Assembly (NCBI GenBank): GCA_941918925.1
Contig: OW799234.1
Span: 81,258,997 to 81,322,996, forward strand
From: Phyto melanocephala
Taxonomy: Eukaryota; Arthropoda; Insecta; Diptera; Rhinophoridae
Direction of reading: 5' to 3'
DNA length: 64,000 bases
In this document: positions 13,401 through 26,247 of the stretch, piece by piece
How positions within the stretch are numbered: the first letter of the stretch is position 1
How the letters are laid out: the number at the start of each line of letters is the position of its first letter
The notes under the pieces: generated by a model
What the model saw: the letters and a program-made list of their open reading frames with translations, nothing else
What the model was told of the DNA's origin: nothing
Databases searched by the model: none
Program-made: the position numbers and the translations under genes

Positions 13401-15599
13401 AAGTGCGTCGTAAAAGTTCACGTCTTATACGCCCAAATACAGGACATTGACAAATGTAATATTCTAAACCCGTCCTCGCATTTTCTTGATAACATATCAG
13501 CCGAAAATCCTATGCAAGCTAGATATGCAACATATTTTGCAACTCCTTAGTTTTATTTTTAACCTTAATTTAATGTGCAAATGATAAGAAAAGCACGGTC
13601 ATATTTGATATAAGATGGATTTTCATATTAAACTTATTCATCCTTTTTACTTTATAGGTCCACATTGTTAGTTTACACTGGAATAGGCCTGCTGAAAAAT
13701 TGTGTTACCAACTCATCATTCTAAGCAATGCTAAGAAAAATTTTTCTTTCGCACTGTTTGTTTCAGCTGCATATATACATATTTAGCTATACAATGGAGA
13801 AAAAGAATATTCGCAACAATAATACTTTAATATAGGAAATCACTCTTAATCTAGAAGTTTTTCCTTTTGTTCTTGCCTGCGACCGTATGCAGCAGTTTTT
13901 ACTTCAACATAAAACTTCATTGCATTAAATGAATGCAATAAAATGCAATATGGTCTCTGGCACGCAGTATAATCAAAATATTCTCACAAGCCCAACAAAT
14001 CTATGTATGTTTGCTTGTTTGTTCAATTGTATTGAAATACATACAATAATGTTATTTGTATGTGTTTCGTATGTAGCAAGTTAAGTGTATGTCTGGAGAA
14101 CAATACAATACGCCGCATAATGTAATACAAAGTGACTTCTTGATGTTATTGCTGAAGTTGTACGAACAAAAAAAAATTTTTCTTTAAAGTTTGACTTTAT
14201 GTGGCAAATGCATTCCCGTGAAAGCAATAAAATTTACAAAAAAATACAAATAACTTTGTCTATATGTAAGTGCGAATGTATGTATTTATTTTCACAATAT
14301 GTGTATGGTAAGTGTGTTAACCAATAATATTAAGGTTAAAATGCCTGAAACATATACACATGATGATATGTATGTGATTAAATGCATCCTTGAGTAATTT
14401 GCGATAAGCATAATGAGACCAACTGAAAGTTTATTAATTAAATTTTTTTTTTTATATTTTTCTCTTTAAGAGAAACGAAGAAACTAATCTAATTGTCTGA
14501 TCAAAATGTTATGTTTGTTCTGATATGTAAAGCAGCAATAGGTTTCTTTTATCTAACGCTGCCTTTAAATGTATTTTATATATGAGCAAATCCTTCGTGA
14601 CGATCGCTTTAAAGTACGAACTTTCAATTTAAAATACGAAAATATTTTGGTCCTTGAAATGTGATATCTTCAACTTATACATAGTGTTTAGTCTGATTAA
14701 GGTGTACTTAAATATAAATTATATTTTTTATTGCCACATAATTTATATATATATTTTTATAATTTTATAACAATAATATAAAATAATTTTTTATAAAACA
14801 GCACATATTTAAAAGGTAATTTCAAAATGAGAGATGAATAAAATAGAATTCCAAAATAATATATATGCTGACAAATAACATCGTCTTTGTTTCTTAAAGC
14901 CTTGATCCTTTTGAGAAATAAATTAACACAATTTTTTTTCCAACCAACTATTTGATCTTTGTTTTTACTGACGCTTCGAATACTTAATAGATTTATGAAT
15001 AAATATACTTTAGCTGGTTTATAAATAAATTTAATGTTTTGATGTGCTTGCTGTTACGTAATGGTTAAGAAAGAAAGAAAAGAACATAAATTTCGTAAAG
15101 TAAGAGTTGAGATGTATCTGATTTGTTTCAAGTCGCATGACTTCCTGGTAAATATGGAAATGAGTGAGCGTAGCAGTCACAAAGTTGGTATATCCGATCG
15201 ATAATACAATTTTCAAAAAATCACCAATTAATTAATTTTTCATCGGTATTTAAATATAATTTCACATTGAGCTAGCTTTTTAAAACATCTTTAAGAAATA
15301 CTCTTATAAGTTAGGAAGGACACTTTCTATAGTTTGAAGAAAAAAAAACAATACATTTTTTGTATTTTTTACTACTTATCTAAGCCCAGAATTTTTTATC
15401 TGTTTTAATTAAAAAGGTACAAGGTTTCACAAACATGCTATAAAACATATTTTTTAGTTTTTTTTTTCACTGGTGCTTATTATGATCATTAGTAGACCTT
15501 TAAACCACAAAATTTATAAAAAAGTTTCAAAATGTTACAAGCTTTATTTAAAGTTTTCACAACAATATGAGAGTTCTAAATAAAACCAGGAACAAAAAT
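13401..15599. other. Intergenic, no supported gene
   Basis: AT-rich; long stretches of short frames. No terminal repeats or domains recognised. Confidence 0.5.
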
Positions 15600-18299
15600 A
15601 ACAAGTAAGAGCACTATATTCGGCTGTGCCGAATCTTTTATACCCACCACCAATTTTGTGTACATTTAAAGCACAATATTTATTATTTTGTTAATCGCTA
15701 TAGAATAATCTCTTTATAATAAAATATGTATCACTTTCTTTGTAGAGGGTGGTTGAATTTGAAGGGCCCATGTTTAAGGTGAACCACATCTAAACTTCAA
15801 CTTTTTTCTTGTATTTCATTTGACATTTCTCAATCTCAGACTAACTCAATTTGAACCGTGGAAAGATACGCAATCGAGCAATGCTTTTAAATATTAAAGA
15901 TTTTTATAAAAATGGGCGTTCAAATCAAAATGCATTTTGTGCACTTCGTGATTCTTTTGGTCAACATAATCTTTCGAATTCGTCCACAATCGTGAGAATT
16001 GTAAAAAATATTTAAATGTCTGCAAAGCAGGTCTGTATGAAATGTGAAAACATCTGTGAATGCCATCTTAGTTCGTTGAATGGGAAACATTGCTATATTT
16101 CACGATAACGTGGCAAAAGAGCAAGCAACTTTGACTCATCATCGTGCCCAACAGTCGAGCATCAACAGTGTCATTGAAAATTTGGACTATCGGATCGTGG
16201 TGTGCCGCCTAGGTTGGGGGGCCATTTGGCCGATATTTTGTTCCAGACATAATTGAAGCATACAAATATTATCATTATAAAAATAAATGATAATAATTTC
16301 ATAATAATTTTATTCAAAATCAACATAGTCCCTTAAAATTAAACCACCCATTATAACTTCGGTATGCTAGTAAAATGTTTTCGAAAATTTAGTCTTTCAA
16401 TGAAAGTGGCCGTTAAAATACTCGTGTCAATAAAGTTTCTGCTAATAAACATAACTTAGATATTTCAATATATATTTAGTATTCCAAAATCTTTATTCAT
16501 AGAGAATTTACATGAATTTAAGAGGAAGAAAGTGAATTTAATGTTAAATTTTAAGGGCCACAGGGTGATTTAAAATATACAATCTCTGCAATTTTCTAAA
16601 ACGGGAAATTTATTAGTAAGATTTTGATTTTTAAACTTCTATAACATTTTGGTTTTAAAAGATTTTCAAACGAAATAAGTTTTGTATAATTTTAAAATGT
16701 GTTAGCCATTAGTACATGAAAATAAATTGTTTATAATGTTTAGAGATAATTTTTTTTTACTTAAGTCAAAATTTTCCTAAATTCCCATTTTTAATAGAGC
16801 ATAACTTCAGGAGAACATAAGCATAAGTAGTTAGCATGCCATCTAGTAGTTGCTGGTAGAGTCATCTATCTTATCATCTTTATCTTATATTTAGCTACAG
16901 TACAATAAATGGTGCAGTGTAAGATGAATAAATGCTAATATATATGACTAATATATTTTTATAAAAATTTAAGGAAAAAAGTGTGCGTGGCACATCTATT
17001 TTCCGTTATAACGAAGACTTTGACCAAAAAGCCATGTTTGCAAAATTTCAGAATCGTACATATATACACTGTGCTGTATATATTTTCGTACATTTTTATC
17101 TATAACTCTTTTCCTAATTCATAGATTTAAGCGATTTTCAGGGAAAAATATTCTTTTGACTCGATAAATATATCTTCGAAGTTTCATGACTACGTTTATG
17201 CGTCTGGACACAATTCAAAAGTGAAAGTGGGCGTTAAAGTAGGCGTGTCAAAGTTGTTTTTGCTAATGAGTACAACTTAGGTGTTTCAATATAGTCCTTT
17301 ATTATTCCAAAATCTTTATTAATAGAGAAATTATATGAATTTTAGGTAAAACGTTATATGGGAGGTGGGCGTAAAAGTGGGCGTGGCACCTTAATTTTTT
17401 GGCATAGTAATGAAATTGCCTAGGGGGATAGACGTAGCAAAATTTATCATCATACCTCTAATTTTAGCGGTTTTATGAGCTTTTATTTCATTAACGGTAG
17501 ATAACGTGAAAAGTGGGCGTTATAGTAGGCGTGTCAAAGTTATTTTTGCGAATGAGTACAACTGAGGGGTTTCAATATAGGCCTTTATTATTCCAAAATC
17601 TTTATTAATAGATAAATTATATGAATTTCAGTTAAACCGTTATATGGTAGGTGGGCGTAAAAGTGGGCGTGGCACATTGATTTTCCGTTACAAAAAAGCG
17701 TCTCACCAAAAAGCTAAGTGTGCAAAATTTCAGAGTCGTACATCCAATTTTGTTGCTTTTATGACGTTTTTGTTTTTAAATATACCGAAAAATACACTGT
17801 GCGGTATAAATTTTCGTACATTTTGATCGATAACTCCTCTCCTAATGCATAGATTGAGACAATTTTCGGGGAAAAATATTGTCTTTACCCGGGAAATATA
17901 TATTCGAAGTTTCATGAGTCTACGTTAAGGCGTTTGGACACAATTCCATTTTATTCGATGTTCGAAGGACACGGTTTTTTCGACCTACTCTTGCTTTTTG
18001 AGCTATAACTCTCTTTCTAATATTCTGATTTAGCCCATTTTCAATACCAAACAAACCTTATCTATAAGAAAGGTTCTGGCAAAATTTGAGCCCCCTAGCT
18101 TTTTCGGTGCGACCTCTATCGTGCTTTCAACAGACGGACAGACGGACAGACGGACGGACATAGCTAGATCGTCATAAAATCAAACCCCGATTCAGAATAT
18201 ATATACTTTATGGGGTCTAAAATGGATATTTCGATGTGTTACAAACGGAATGACAAAATGAATATACCCCCTCCATTTTTTTGGTGGCGGGTATAAAAA
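15600..18299 (+). repeat. Family A repeat, long copy with nested mariner (A2)
   Basis: Starts AACAAGTAAGAGCACTATAT with the hairpin ATTCGGCTGTGCCGAAT, then TATACCCACCACCAA. It ends TTGGTGGCGGGTATAAAAA. The body has repeated modules beginning GTGGGCGT(T/A)A...GTAGGCGTGTCAAAG (near 17226 and 17513), then an ACAGACGGACAGACGGAC tract and CATAGCTAGATCGTCAT. A mariner lies inside at 15745-16351. The last 650 bp are nearly identical to A3. No coding capacity. Confidence 0.85.
15745..16351 (+). mobile_element. Internally deleted mariner nested in family A
   Basis: Ends GAGGGTGGTTGAATTT and its inverted copy, with TA on both sides (15743-15744, 16352-16353). The empty site is visible at 4028-4029. 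The N-terminal helix-turn-helix is legible as FYKNGRSNQNAFCALRDSFG, and the C-terminal end as GGHLADILFQT with frameshifts. About 600 bp, so the catalytic core is mostly gone. Confidence 0.85.
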
Positions 18300-18914
18300 C
18301 TTCCTCATAAATCCAACCAACAATTTTATTCATTTTTATTTTGTTTTCTTGATCCCTTATATATTTAACACTTAACAATAGTTAACACTAAATATATATT
18401 AAGGGCAACCGACAAATGAAATTTCTTTTATTAAAATAAAAAATTTCCGAATTTTTTAGGATATTCTCCCAATAGTTTTAAAAATTTTTGTTTTATATTG
18501 TTGATGTGTGTATGTATGTAACGTATGGAGTCCAAAACGGCTGGGCCGATTTTGATAAAATTTTCAGGGAATCTTCAGAATATTAAGGCGGGTGACACTG
18601 ATTTTTGATTTTCGGTCCGCGAGTGGAGGGGCGTGGCAAAATACAATTTTCATACTGCACCAACAATGTCGTATAGATAAATATTTATTTTGTTTGCTTT
18701 TTTATTTTATTATTTTTAAAACCGTTGTCATGTTTTTCAAAACGAGATATCAAACTCTACATCGGTTGTGTAGTTCCGAAGATATTCACGAAAAACCTAA
18801 CATAATGATCCAATATCAAAATTTTACAACTTTCGAAATGTTGCATTAAAAAATCCGAGTTTTCGGTTTATTTACAAAAAATATTTACAGCTCAATGAGC
18901 AAATTCAATTGTAA
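18300..18914 (+). repeat. Helitron-associated noncoding DNA
   Basis: Lies between the A2 end and the helicase fragment. Contains ACGGCTGGGCCGATTTTGAT followed by AAAATTTTCAGGGAATCTTC near 18540-18570, a phrase I associate with insect Helitron noncoding regions. The 5' end of the element could not be placed. Confidence 0.4.
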
Positions 18915-19391
18915 CTGCCTGGCAAATTAATCAAATACAAATCGATCGACACAGTAATGGATGAAAAACAAGCCGTCAATTATCCCACTGAATATTTTAA
19001 TTCATTGCAACCATCCGGAATGCTACCGCATGTACTAACATTAAAGGTTGGATCGCCGGTAATCCTTATTCGCAACTGATTGACCATCAAAAACTGTTCA
19101 CCAAATTTAGTCGAGGCAACAGTCATCGGTGGCAGATTCAAAGGCGAAGACGTACTTATTCCACGAGTTCCGATAATTTCCAACGATTTACCATTCCAAT
19201 TCAAGCGGCTCCAATTCCCTTAGCTTCTTGCCTTTGCTATTACCATCAACAAATCACAAGGCCAATCATTGACTATTGCTGGCTTAATTTTGAACAATTC
19301 ATGTTTTTCACACGGCCAGTTGTTTGTGGCTTGTTCTCGAGTTGGCTTGCCAAAAACAAAAAACATTGTCTCTCCGCTGACCTTAAGATGA
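18915..19391 (+). pseudogene. Helitron helicase (Pif1-like) C-terminal fragment
   Basis: One plus-strand frame from LPGKLIKYKSIDTV through [51 protein letters not shown] (helicase motif V) and [14 protein letters not shown] (motif VI). Two in-frame stops (19077-19079 TGA, 19221-19223 TAG) and a short gap after the RN motif show it is dead. The Rep nuclease and N-terminal helicase are absent. Confidence 0.9.
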
Positions 19392-19568
19392 AGTTATAAA
19401 TAAATATAATTTCCAATTTGCCTTAAATACATGCGTTTCTTTTTTGATTGAGCCCATACCTACACTATATGTTAGTTATTCTGTAAAAAATACTTTATGA
19501 CAGGTATTCCATGGATTTTTATTTGAAGGCCGTAAATTTCGTTAAAAGCTTATGGTAATACAACACTA

Positions 19569-19608
19569 ATGTTTGCTTAGGGCCAGCAACACGGTCCGGG
19601 TCTGCTAG
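19569..19608 (+). mobile_element. Helitron 3' terminus
   Basis: GGGCC-AGCAACAC-GGTCC forms a five-pair stem (one GU), followed by GGGTCTG and CTAG at 19605-19608. A stem shortly before CTRR is the Helitron 3' hallmark. It lies 180 bp after the helicase stop in the same orientation. Confidence 0.75.
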
Positions 19609-19960
19609 ATATATGTATGTATTGCTTATTATTCCATTTAAATAATTAAGTCGAATTGATTTAAAAAATTTTGGTTTATGGACTATGTATGGAATTTGCT
19701 TGTTAGTTTTATATTACCATTTTACAGATGGTTTATAATTTTGCTTTCGTACGTACATATGTAATTACTTACGACTGACTTTACCTCTTTTTGTTTGAGA
19801 TAACTGATTTTATGCGCAAATTTAATTTATCAACTTTCAATAGTTTGCTTCGTATGCGAGTTTCGTAAAAATATTTTTTTTCCTAATAAAGCATGTGAAA
19901 AAATTCATAAAACTATGATAGACATATTTAAACCCACTTGCAAATGCCAGAGTGTTTATG

Positions 19961-20431
19961 GTGTTTTCACACTTAAGGTTTTAATACTAAATTCGATTTT
20001 AACGTTAAAACCAATCATTAAAACCAGGCTTAAACATACAAAATAATTTTCTTAAAATCATCTCAAAACCTATTTTGTTTTGGTTTTAAGTAGATTTTAT
20101 GAAATACAACCTTGTTTTCCGTGTACTAAATTTAGTACTAAAAAACTTAGTACTGAAAAAAGATTGAAAATAGCTGATAACTTAAGATGGCGCTGAATAA
20201 AAAAATAGTTTAACATGTAAAATAAAGCAACCAAAAGAAATGAATACAGCAACGACAACATTGAAAAAAAGTATCTCCAAAATGTTCAACCACTTTTCAG
20301 TTATTCATTTACAGAAAATAAGATAATTGTTAAAACCTGATCTAACTAAACTTGTATCTAGTGTGAACGCAAAATCAGCTGTTAGCGGTTTTAATGTTAA
20401 AACCGGGGTTTAACTTTAAGTGCGAAAACAC
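19961..20431. mobile_element. 471-bp MITE with GTGTTTTC ends
   Basis: Left GTGTTTTCACACTTAAGG and right (inverted) GTGTTTTCGCACTTAAAG. Subterminal GGTTTTAA/TTAAAACC words repeat inside both ends. No clear target duplication and no open frame, so superfamily is unknown. Confidence 0.65.
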
Positions 20432-20691
20432 TTTAATTTTTTTGTAATTTTTTTTTCTGTGTTCATTTTATATTATGTTTTCTTTGTCTGATATAGTTTT
20501 ATTTCGTAAAAACAGTTGATGGCAGGTGCTTTTAGATATAGATTTTACACAAGTAACATTTAAATTTTTTCTCATGACGGTGCTAATTGTGCAGTGGAAA
20601 ACTTGAAGTCATATGTGTCAGTCATATGTGTCAGAATTTTATTATTTAAGGCAATTAATAAATTCCTATATTATTTCTAGATTATAATTAT

Positions 20692-20693
20692 TA

Positions 20694-20787
<94 letters not shown>

Positions 20788-20799
20788 TATTATTCTATT
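20692..20799. repeat. (TTA)n microsatellite
   Basis: About 35 copies of TTA/ATT with a few interruptions at either end. Confidence 0.95.
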
Positions 20800-22890
20800 T
20801 CTAAAGTCTTGTTTATCCTGGCATGCTAAAAGATAGATCAAGTATTTGGGTCAAAATTTATTGTTGGCTTCATTTAGCCTCCATTTGATATACGACATTG
20901 TAGACTGGCTCTCGTAAAACAATGACAATCATGATGATGAGTGGATACAATAAGATGACTGATGTGACAAGTCAACATAAAAGCGATTTGTTTCTTTATT
21001 TATTTGTTTGTTTTTTTCTTACATATTTTTAAAAATAAAATCTTTAGTTTAAAACTGGTTTTAAATAAGTATCAAAATTTATTTAAAGAAGTGAACTAAA
21101 AATACATCAATGTATTAAACAAAACAACCGTTGCTGCATTTAATTTCATCAAAGAAAATTGAATTGAAATAAAAAAATAATTTTTATTACTATGGTTTGG
21201 TTTGTCTCTTACAAGTGTTAATATCGAAATCTAAAATGCTTTTGACCAAATATGTTCGCCAGACCATAAATATTTGTGCAGTAAATAATAAAACGCAAAC
21301 ATCTTACGACCATTGTTGGCTGACGTAAAACAGTGACAAAATAATGTATGAAATTGAAAAACAACAACAAAAACAGATTTGGAATACAAATAAACACCAA
21401 TACAACAAATAACATCAGCAGCTCAAAGCAACAAATTCCCAAGTTGTTGTAATAAAAATGCACCTCACATGTGACAACGATTTGTACTTTGGCTCCTTTT
21501 ATGGCGGACACGTTAGCCTGTAATACCCTCATCACAACTGAGCAAGCAACAAAACAAAAACGTATAATAAAACTTTAATATCACAAAGGGTTGCCAAGTG
21601 AATAACGGCCAGCCTGGTATGACGGTACTTAATTTTACAGTGAATCCAAATTATATATGATCGCCAAAAATATACCAAAATTAAGCGACTACTTAGCCAT
21701 TATTTTGACAAAATGAACTAATTTCAAATATTTTAGTTTAACATCAAATGATCCAGTTGAAGTAGCTAGAGAATATTGAGTTAAGGTTTTGAGATTTACA
21801 ATATTCTTTTATTTTTGGCAAGCCTACACTTAAAAAACCTTACTTGCGATTCTCTTCTTCAGTACACATTGCCTCTGCACTGTATGAAATGTTTGTATGA
21901 TTGTGAATTTAGTTCGATGAAGATGATACTGATGCTGCGTACGATTTTCACAACAACTTTCAAGCTGGTCTTGATCATCTCGCATCCTTGTTTCTGGGTC
22001 TTTTTGCTTCACAAAAGACAAAAAAACAACCTTTAAATAATGCTACCAAGATGTCTTCTTTTGTTAAATTTTATATATGAAATATTGCGAGGGAAAATAT
22101 AAAAATTCGTTCTATAATGTCAACTCAGATTCTCCCTTGTGTTTTTATAAATCTTTCTCGTTCAAGCGGTTTATTTAGATTTTTTTATTGAATTGTTTCT
22201 ACAAGTATTTGTTTATGTTTTTATTGTTATTTCGTCCATGTTGTTTGTATAGTGACATGGATTTCAACTCACTGTATTCCGCATTTCTTTGGTCAATTTC
22301 TGTTGGAATCTTTCAATTCTCATCTTGTAAAAATTGTGTACTGAAATCAATTGTAATAAAAATAAAATTCATGTTTGCTTTTGTTGCTGCTACCATTGCT
22401 TATGTTGTTGTGGTCAAGAACAAATACCCATTTTTGGTAACACAATTTTTATTGCTGCTAAATTGTACGCAATCGATTACATGGTAGAGATTCTTTATTT
22501 TTATGTTTGGATTTTTTCATTACTGTGGTTGGATGTGTGATTTTATTATTGTTTCGTTTGTGGTTTTTTATCAAAAAATATGCCAGTAAATATGTATATG
22601 AACATTAGATATGCCCAAGACAAAGATTCAACATTTGATTTTAGTTCTTAAGTTTATTATTGACCTTGTGTAGCTCTGAATTGCAATTATGTTAATTATG
22701 CAAAGAAAATCACGAGGATATGACTTTCATTAATTACTTCATTATTTTAGACAAATTAAAATGTGAGACATAATTGGACGTATTTAAGATGTACATTTCA
22801 AACATTTAACATTTTTATTTTAATATATATTAAAAAGCAAATAAAATCTTATATGTTAATAGACAAGTCAATTATTTTTGCGCGTAGCTC
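20800..22890. other. Intergenic, no supported gene
   Basis: Several overlapping frames of 60-105 residues on both strands, mostly hydrophobic and low in complexity. None shows a domain, and no intron pattern links them. Confidence 0.5.
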
Positions 22891-22892
22891 AC

Positions 22893-23404
22893 ATTTTTTT
22901 TATTTATTTAAGTAAGTCTATGGTATAAATCCTTACAGAATTTAAAAACACTATGACATTACTCTTAATACTAATAAAAGAGTCAACTAAATGCTAAAGA
23001 TTATAAAACTCGCAACAAATTATTCTAAAAGGATTATCATTAGCATAATTTCGACGAAAAAATTGCACGTGCAATGGGTTAAAATTTCTAGTTGGTCGAG
23101 ATGGAATATTGAAGGATAAATTGCTTAGCAGGAAACTAGAGCATACATCTCGTTTAATCAATTTAATTACAATTGTTACATTCAGCATTGTTCTACGGCT
23201 CTGTAGAGTGGGCAGTTTAATTAGTGCAAGTCTAGATTTGTAAAATGGTAAATTTAAAACACTATTCCGAAAAAGGTGTCGTAAGCAAAACAACAGAAAT
23301 TGCTTCTGTACAGACTCAGTTAAATCAGAGTACAAATTACATTGAGGACTCCAGATAATTGAACCGAATTCTAAAATCGGCCTTACTGAAGATATATAGG
23401 ACAT
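22893..23404 (-). pseudogene. 5'-truncated non-LTR retrotransposon, RT C-terminus and tail
   Basis: Minus-strand frame of 136 codons with no stop: YISSVRPILEFGSIIWSPQ, ESVQKQFLLFCLRHL, SRLALIKLPTLQSRRTMLNV and RPTRNFNPL, the thumb and C-terminus of a CR1/Jockey-like reverse transcriptase. A UTR and an A-rich TAAATAAATAAAAAAAA tail follow, ending near 22893. Only the last part is present, as expected for incomplete reverse transcription. Confidence 0.85.
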
Positions 23405-23661
23405 TGTACAACCATTTTGGTAAAAAATATATGAAGAGAAAAAAACTAAGAAGTTACCGAATTCAATTAACTTAAATCCCGGGAGTTAAATGAATGATAC
23501 AGTGCTGTCTGGGTAGAGTGAACTAATTTTTGCAGAACGATTTCACTATACCCAGGTTGTTCACTAAATCAAGGTTGAATTTTAGAAAACTAATTTATTT
23601 TTTTTTAATGCATTTAGAGGTTATCAATTTTATTTATTTCCATGTAATACTAAAGCTAAAA

Positions 23662-23847
23662 CTAATGACTGAAAAAAATAGTAATAGTTGTTTGTTTCTT
23701 TGGTTTGTCTACCGATATTTGCACTTCTTGATCGCGAAGGCAATGTAGAGCTTGTATATTCGAGAAATTTGTAGTATTAGCCTCAGCCCATTTGATACTC
23801 TTATCAAAAACCTTAATGGCTTTAGAAGCTGCCATTGTCTTCATCAT
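23662..23847 (-). pseudogene. Pogo-type transposase C-terminus with PIP-box-like end
   Basis: Open minus-strand frame: AIKVFDKSIKWAEANTTNFS and LHCLRDQEVQI, ending KKQTTITIFFSH. The QTTITIFF matches the QxxIxxFF PCNA-interacting pattern known at pogo transposase C-termini. The catalytic core that should precede it is deleted. Confidence 0.7.
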
Positions 23848-23869
23848 CTGATACTTTCAATCAAAACAA

Positions 23870-24270
23870 TTTCTCGCCGAAAACTTTAAACAGTCGAATT
23901 ATAGCGTGACTTAAATCCTTCCAACCATCCAGAACTGGCATTGAAGCCGCCTTCCTTTTCTTGAATGTCCCCATTTAATGCCTTTTCCTTAACCATATCG
24001 CCACTGACAGGAAAATTGTTCTGACGTTGTCTCACAAACCATATGTACAAAGCTTTTTCCATGCATGGAAACTCTGCTTTTTTAATCGTCTTTCTTCTTT
24101 GGGTTCCAAATATTTAGTTACCAATAAGCTTTATTACTCCGATTTTCTTTTTATTTATGCCAGAAATTGTCGATTTTGCAACACTATAGCGCTGTGCCAA
24201 AGAAGTAACACTTACACCTTTTTAAATTTTTTTATAATGTCGCTTTTTTGTTTTAAGAATAAATGCTTTC
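23870..24270 (-). pseudogene. Pogo-type transposase N-terminus (HTH and CENP-B-like)
   Basis: Minus strand, with stops. KKFKKVGVSVTSLAQRYSVA and KSTISGINKKK match the psq-type helix-turn-helix. Then RRKTIKKAEFPCMEKALYIW, RQNNFPVSGDMVKEKAL and FNASSGWLEGFKSRY match the CENP-B type DNA-binding domain. At least one stop and one frameshift interrupt it. Confidence 0.85.
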
Positions 24271-24715
24271 TTTTTTTCGAATACACCACTATCTTACTAT
24301 AAATAGCTGAACAACACAGCTAACATGATTAGTATAACAATAGAGAATGTAAAGCGCGTATAAAAGTGAGTTTGATAATAAAAGTGTATAACAATAAGTG
24401 AAATAAGTAAAGTGCTATAAAACAATATCTGAGTGTGTTTAAGTAAATAAAGTGCTCTTAATTTTATAACGAATTTCAACTGTTTTTGATTGCAATAAAA
24501 GAACTCAAAGGTTATTTAAAGGAAATAAGTAAACGTTTATAAAATGTATAAACGTAACAGTATGTTCACTCTATAGAGGTTCATGAGTCTTCACTCTACA
24601 AACTAGTCAATGTAAACACTCTGGTGTTCACTCTAGCGAGGTATTCATAGCGTCGGGCGTTCACTCTTCCCATACAGCACTGTATTTACAACCAACATGT
24701 AACCACCGATCAAAG

Positions 24716-24870
24716 AATGCTGATGATGAAATCGTAGCTGGTTTCGAAAATGCATTCCACTCGGCTAATGTCAGTAAAAAATATAACTTTTCAAATTATT
24801 CTTTCATTTATCACAATTAAATATTCTTTGTTGTTAATGTTAATATGAACTCAAGCCTGAATAAAAATTT
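24716..24870 (+). repeat. Second copy of the 9.07-kb block
   Basis: Begins 33 bp after the pogo-type element. Reads NADDEIVAGFENAFHSANV, then differs from the first copy until a shared (Y/N)ELKPE-stop and AATAAAAAT. Confidence 0.45.
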
Positions 24871-26247
24871 AAATATTAATTTTCTTTGTTTTTTTTTGTT
24901 TTTTTCAGAATGACAAACAACATTTTTTTCATTTGATAAACCGCTGGCGAAAAGTTAACCTCATCGCGTAACAAAATTTTGCAATAAAATATCGGTTGGA
25001 TGGCTGTATTTTAAGGTATATTTGAATAGTTTGATAGTGTTGGTCAAGTATCAACCCATCCTTGCTAAAATGCCCAACAATACTAATCATAAATGCCAAA
25101 ATATATCCACGTACATTTTTATAGATTTTATTAAAAATTCTCAGGTTTGAAAGTAATTTTTTTAGTGCTTCTCAATTTTTTCGAGCGTATAGTGTCCCAT
25201 TTTGTCAGAGGTCAAATATAAATCTAATTTTAAGACAATGATTGTGAATTTATTGTCTTTAGATAGGATAACGATAATATTCTAAGCTAAAAATTATCAC
25301 AAATATAAATCATAATTAAAAATAATTTCTTCAAATTAAATTATTTTTTTACCATTTCAGCATTTTTTTTATTTTAAATAGAACTTTTTTATTTAAACAT
25401 TTAACAGCAAAAGAAGCAAATATTTGCTAAAAAAAAGATAACTTAAAGTATTTTTGAGCAACTTTAAACAACTCCAGATTCAACAGAAATAGCAAGAAAA
25501 TGAAGTTGGTAAAGATTTTTCTTTCATGCAAATTGTGGTTTATTATCCATGATATACATATAAGGTTTCATTTCATCCAATGAAAATAAGGAGCAGCAGC
25601 CATATATGTACACGCACACTCTTTCATCTGATGACAAACATTCAGAGACAAGTGAATTGCATTACAATTTTAGCACACATACTCACACATTCTCACAAAA
25701 AATTTTTAGTTTGCAACTATATACGAGGACATAATGAAAAGCCGTTATAAAATATTGGTTGTTTTCAACAATTGTTAGATATAATTTTATAATAATGTAA
25801 TTTATTAAAATTTTTTACTTCTCTTCGCGATATACTTATGTACAGACACATTTGACGAATTTAAAACTTCTCATATAATTTCTATATTATAAGAAATGCA
25901 GATTATTAAAAAATACGACTAAAGCAATGAAATTTTTGTCTCCCATTCTGTAAACATGCTTAAATTATTGCAATATTAGGATGTTACACTTGTCTGTAAA
26001 AAAATTTCTCAGCTTTAAACAAAAAATGTAAACTTAAGTGATTATAAAGCTTTAAATTCAAATCCCTCATCAGTTTGTTTTCCGTTAGGGCTCAGATTTT
26101 TTTATGAGCTTCTCTAATATTTCGCCCCAAGTAAGGCAGATGCATTTCATCACAACTTGCAAGTCTGATTTTAATGAAAGTACCAGGATAAAAATAAAAT
26201 TTCCATTACGTTAGCTAAATAATGTTTTTCTATATTTTCAAGTGTTT
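24871..26247. other. Intergenic, no supported gene
   Basis: AT-rich, no domain or element ends seen. Confidence 0.5.

Larger units (their letters stand above)
23500..24682 (-). mobile_element. Internally deleted pogo/jerky-type DNA transposon
   Basis: Terminal inverted repeats CAGTGCTGTCTGGGTAGAGT and CAGTGCTGTATGGGAAGAGT, flanked by TA (23498-23499, 24683-24684). Total 1,183 bp. Extra TTCACTCTA words recur near the right end. The minus-strand transposase N-terminus (about 24250-23880) and C-terminus (23847-23662) survive; the DDE core between them is missing. Left and right ends differ at 2 of 24 positions. Confidence 0.88.

Noticed and set aside
20461..20640. Duplicated GTCATATGTGTCAG word
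   Set aside because: A short direct repeat next to a microsatellite, most likely slippage.
22188..22540. Overlapping hydrophobic frames of 99 and 68 residues
   Set aside because: Two different frames over the same bases, T-rich composition makes runs of Phe/Leu/Val; no transporter family motif.
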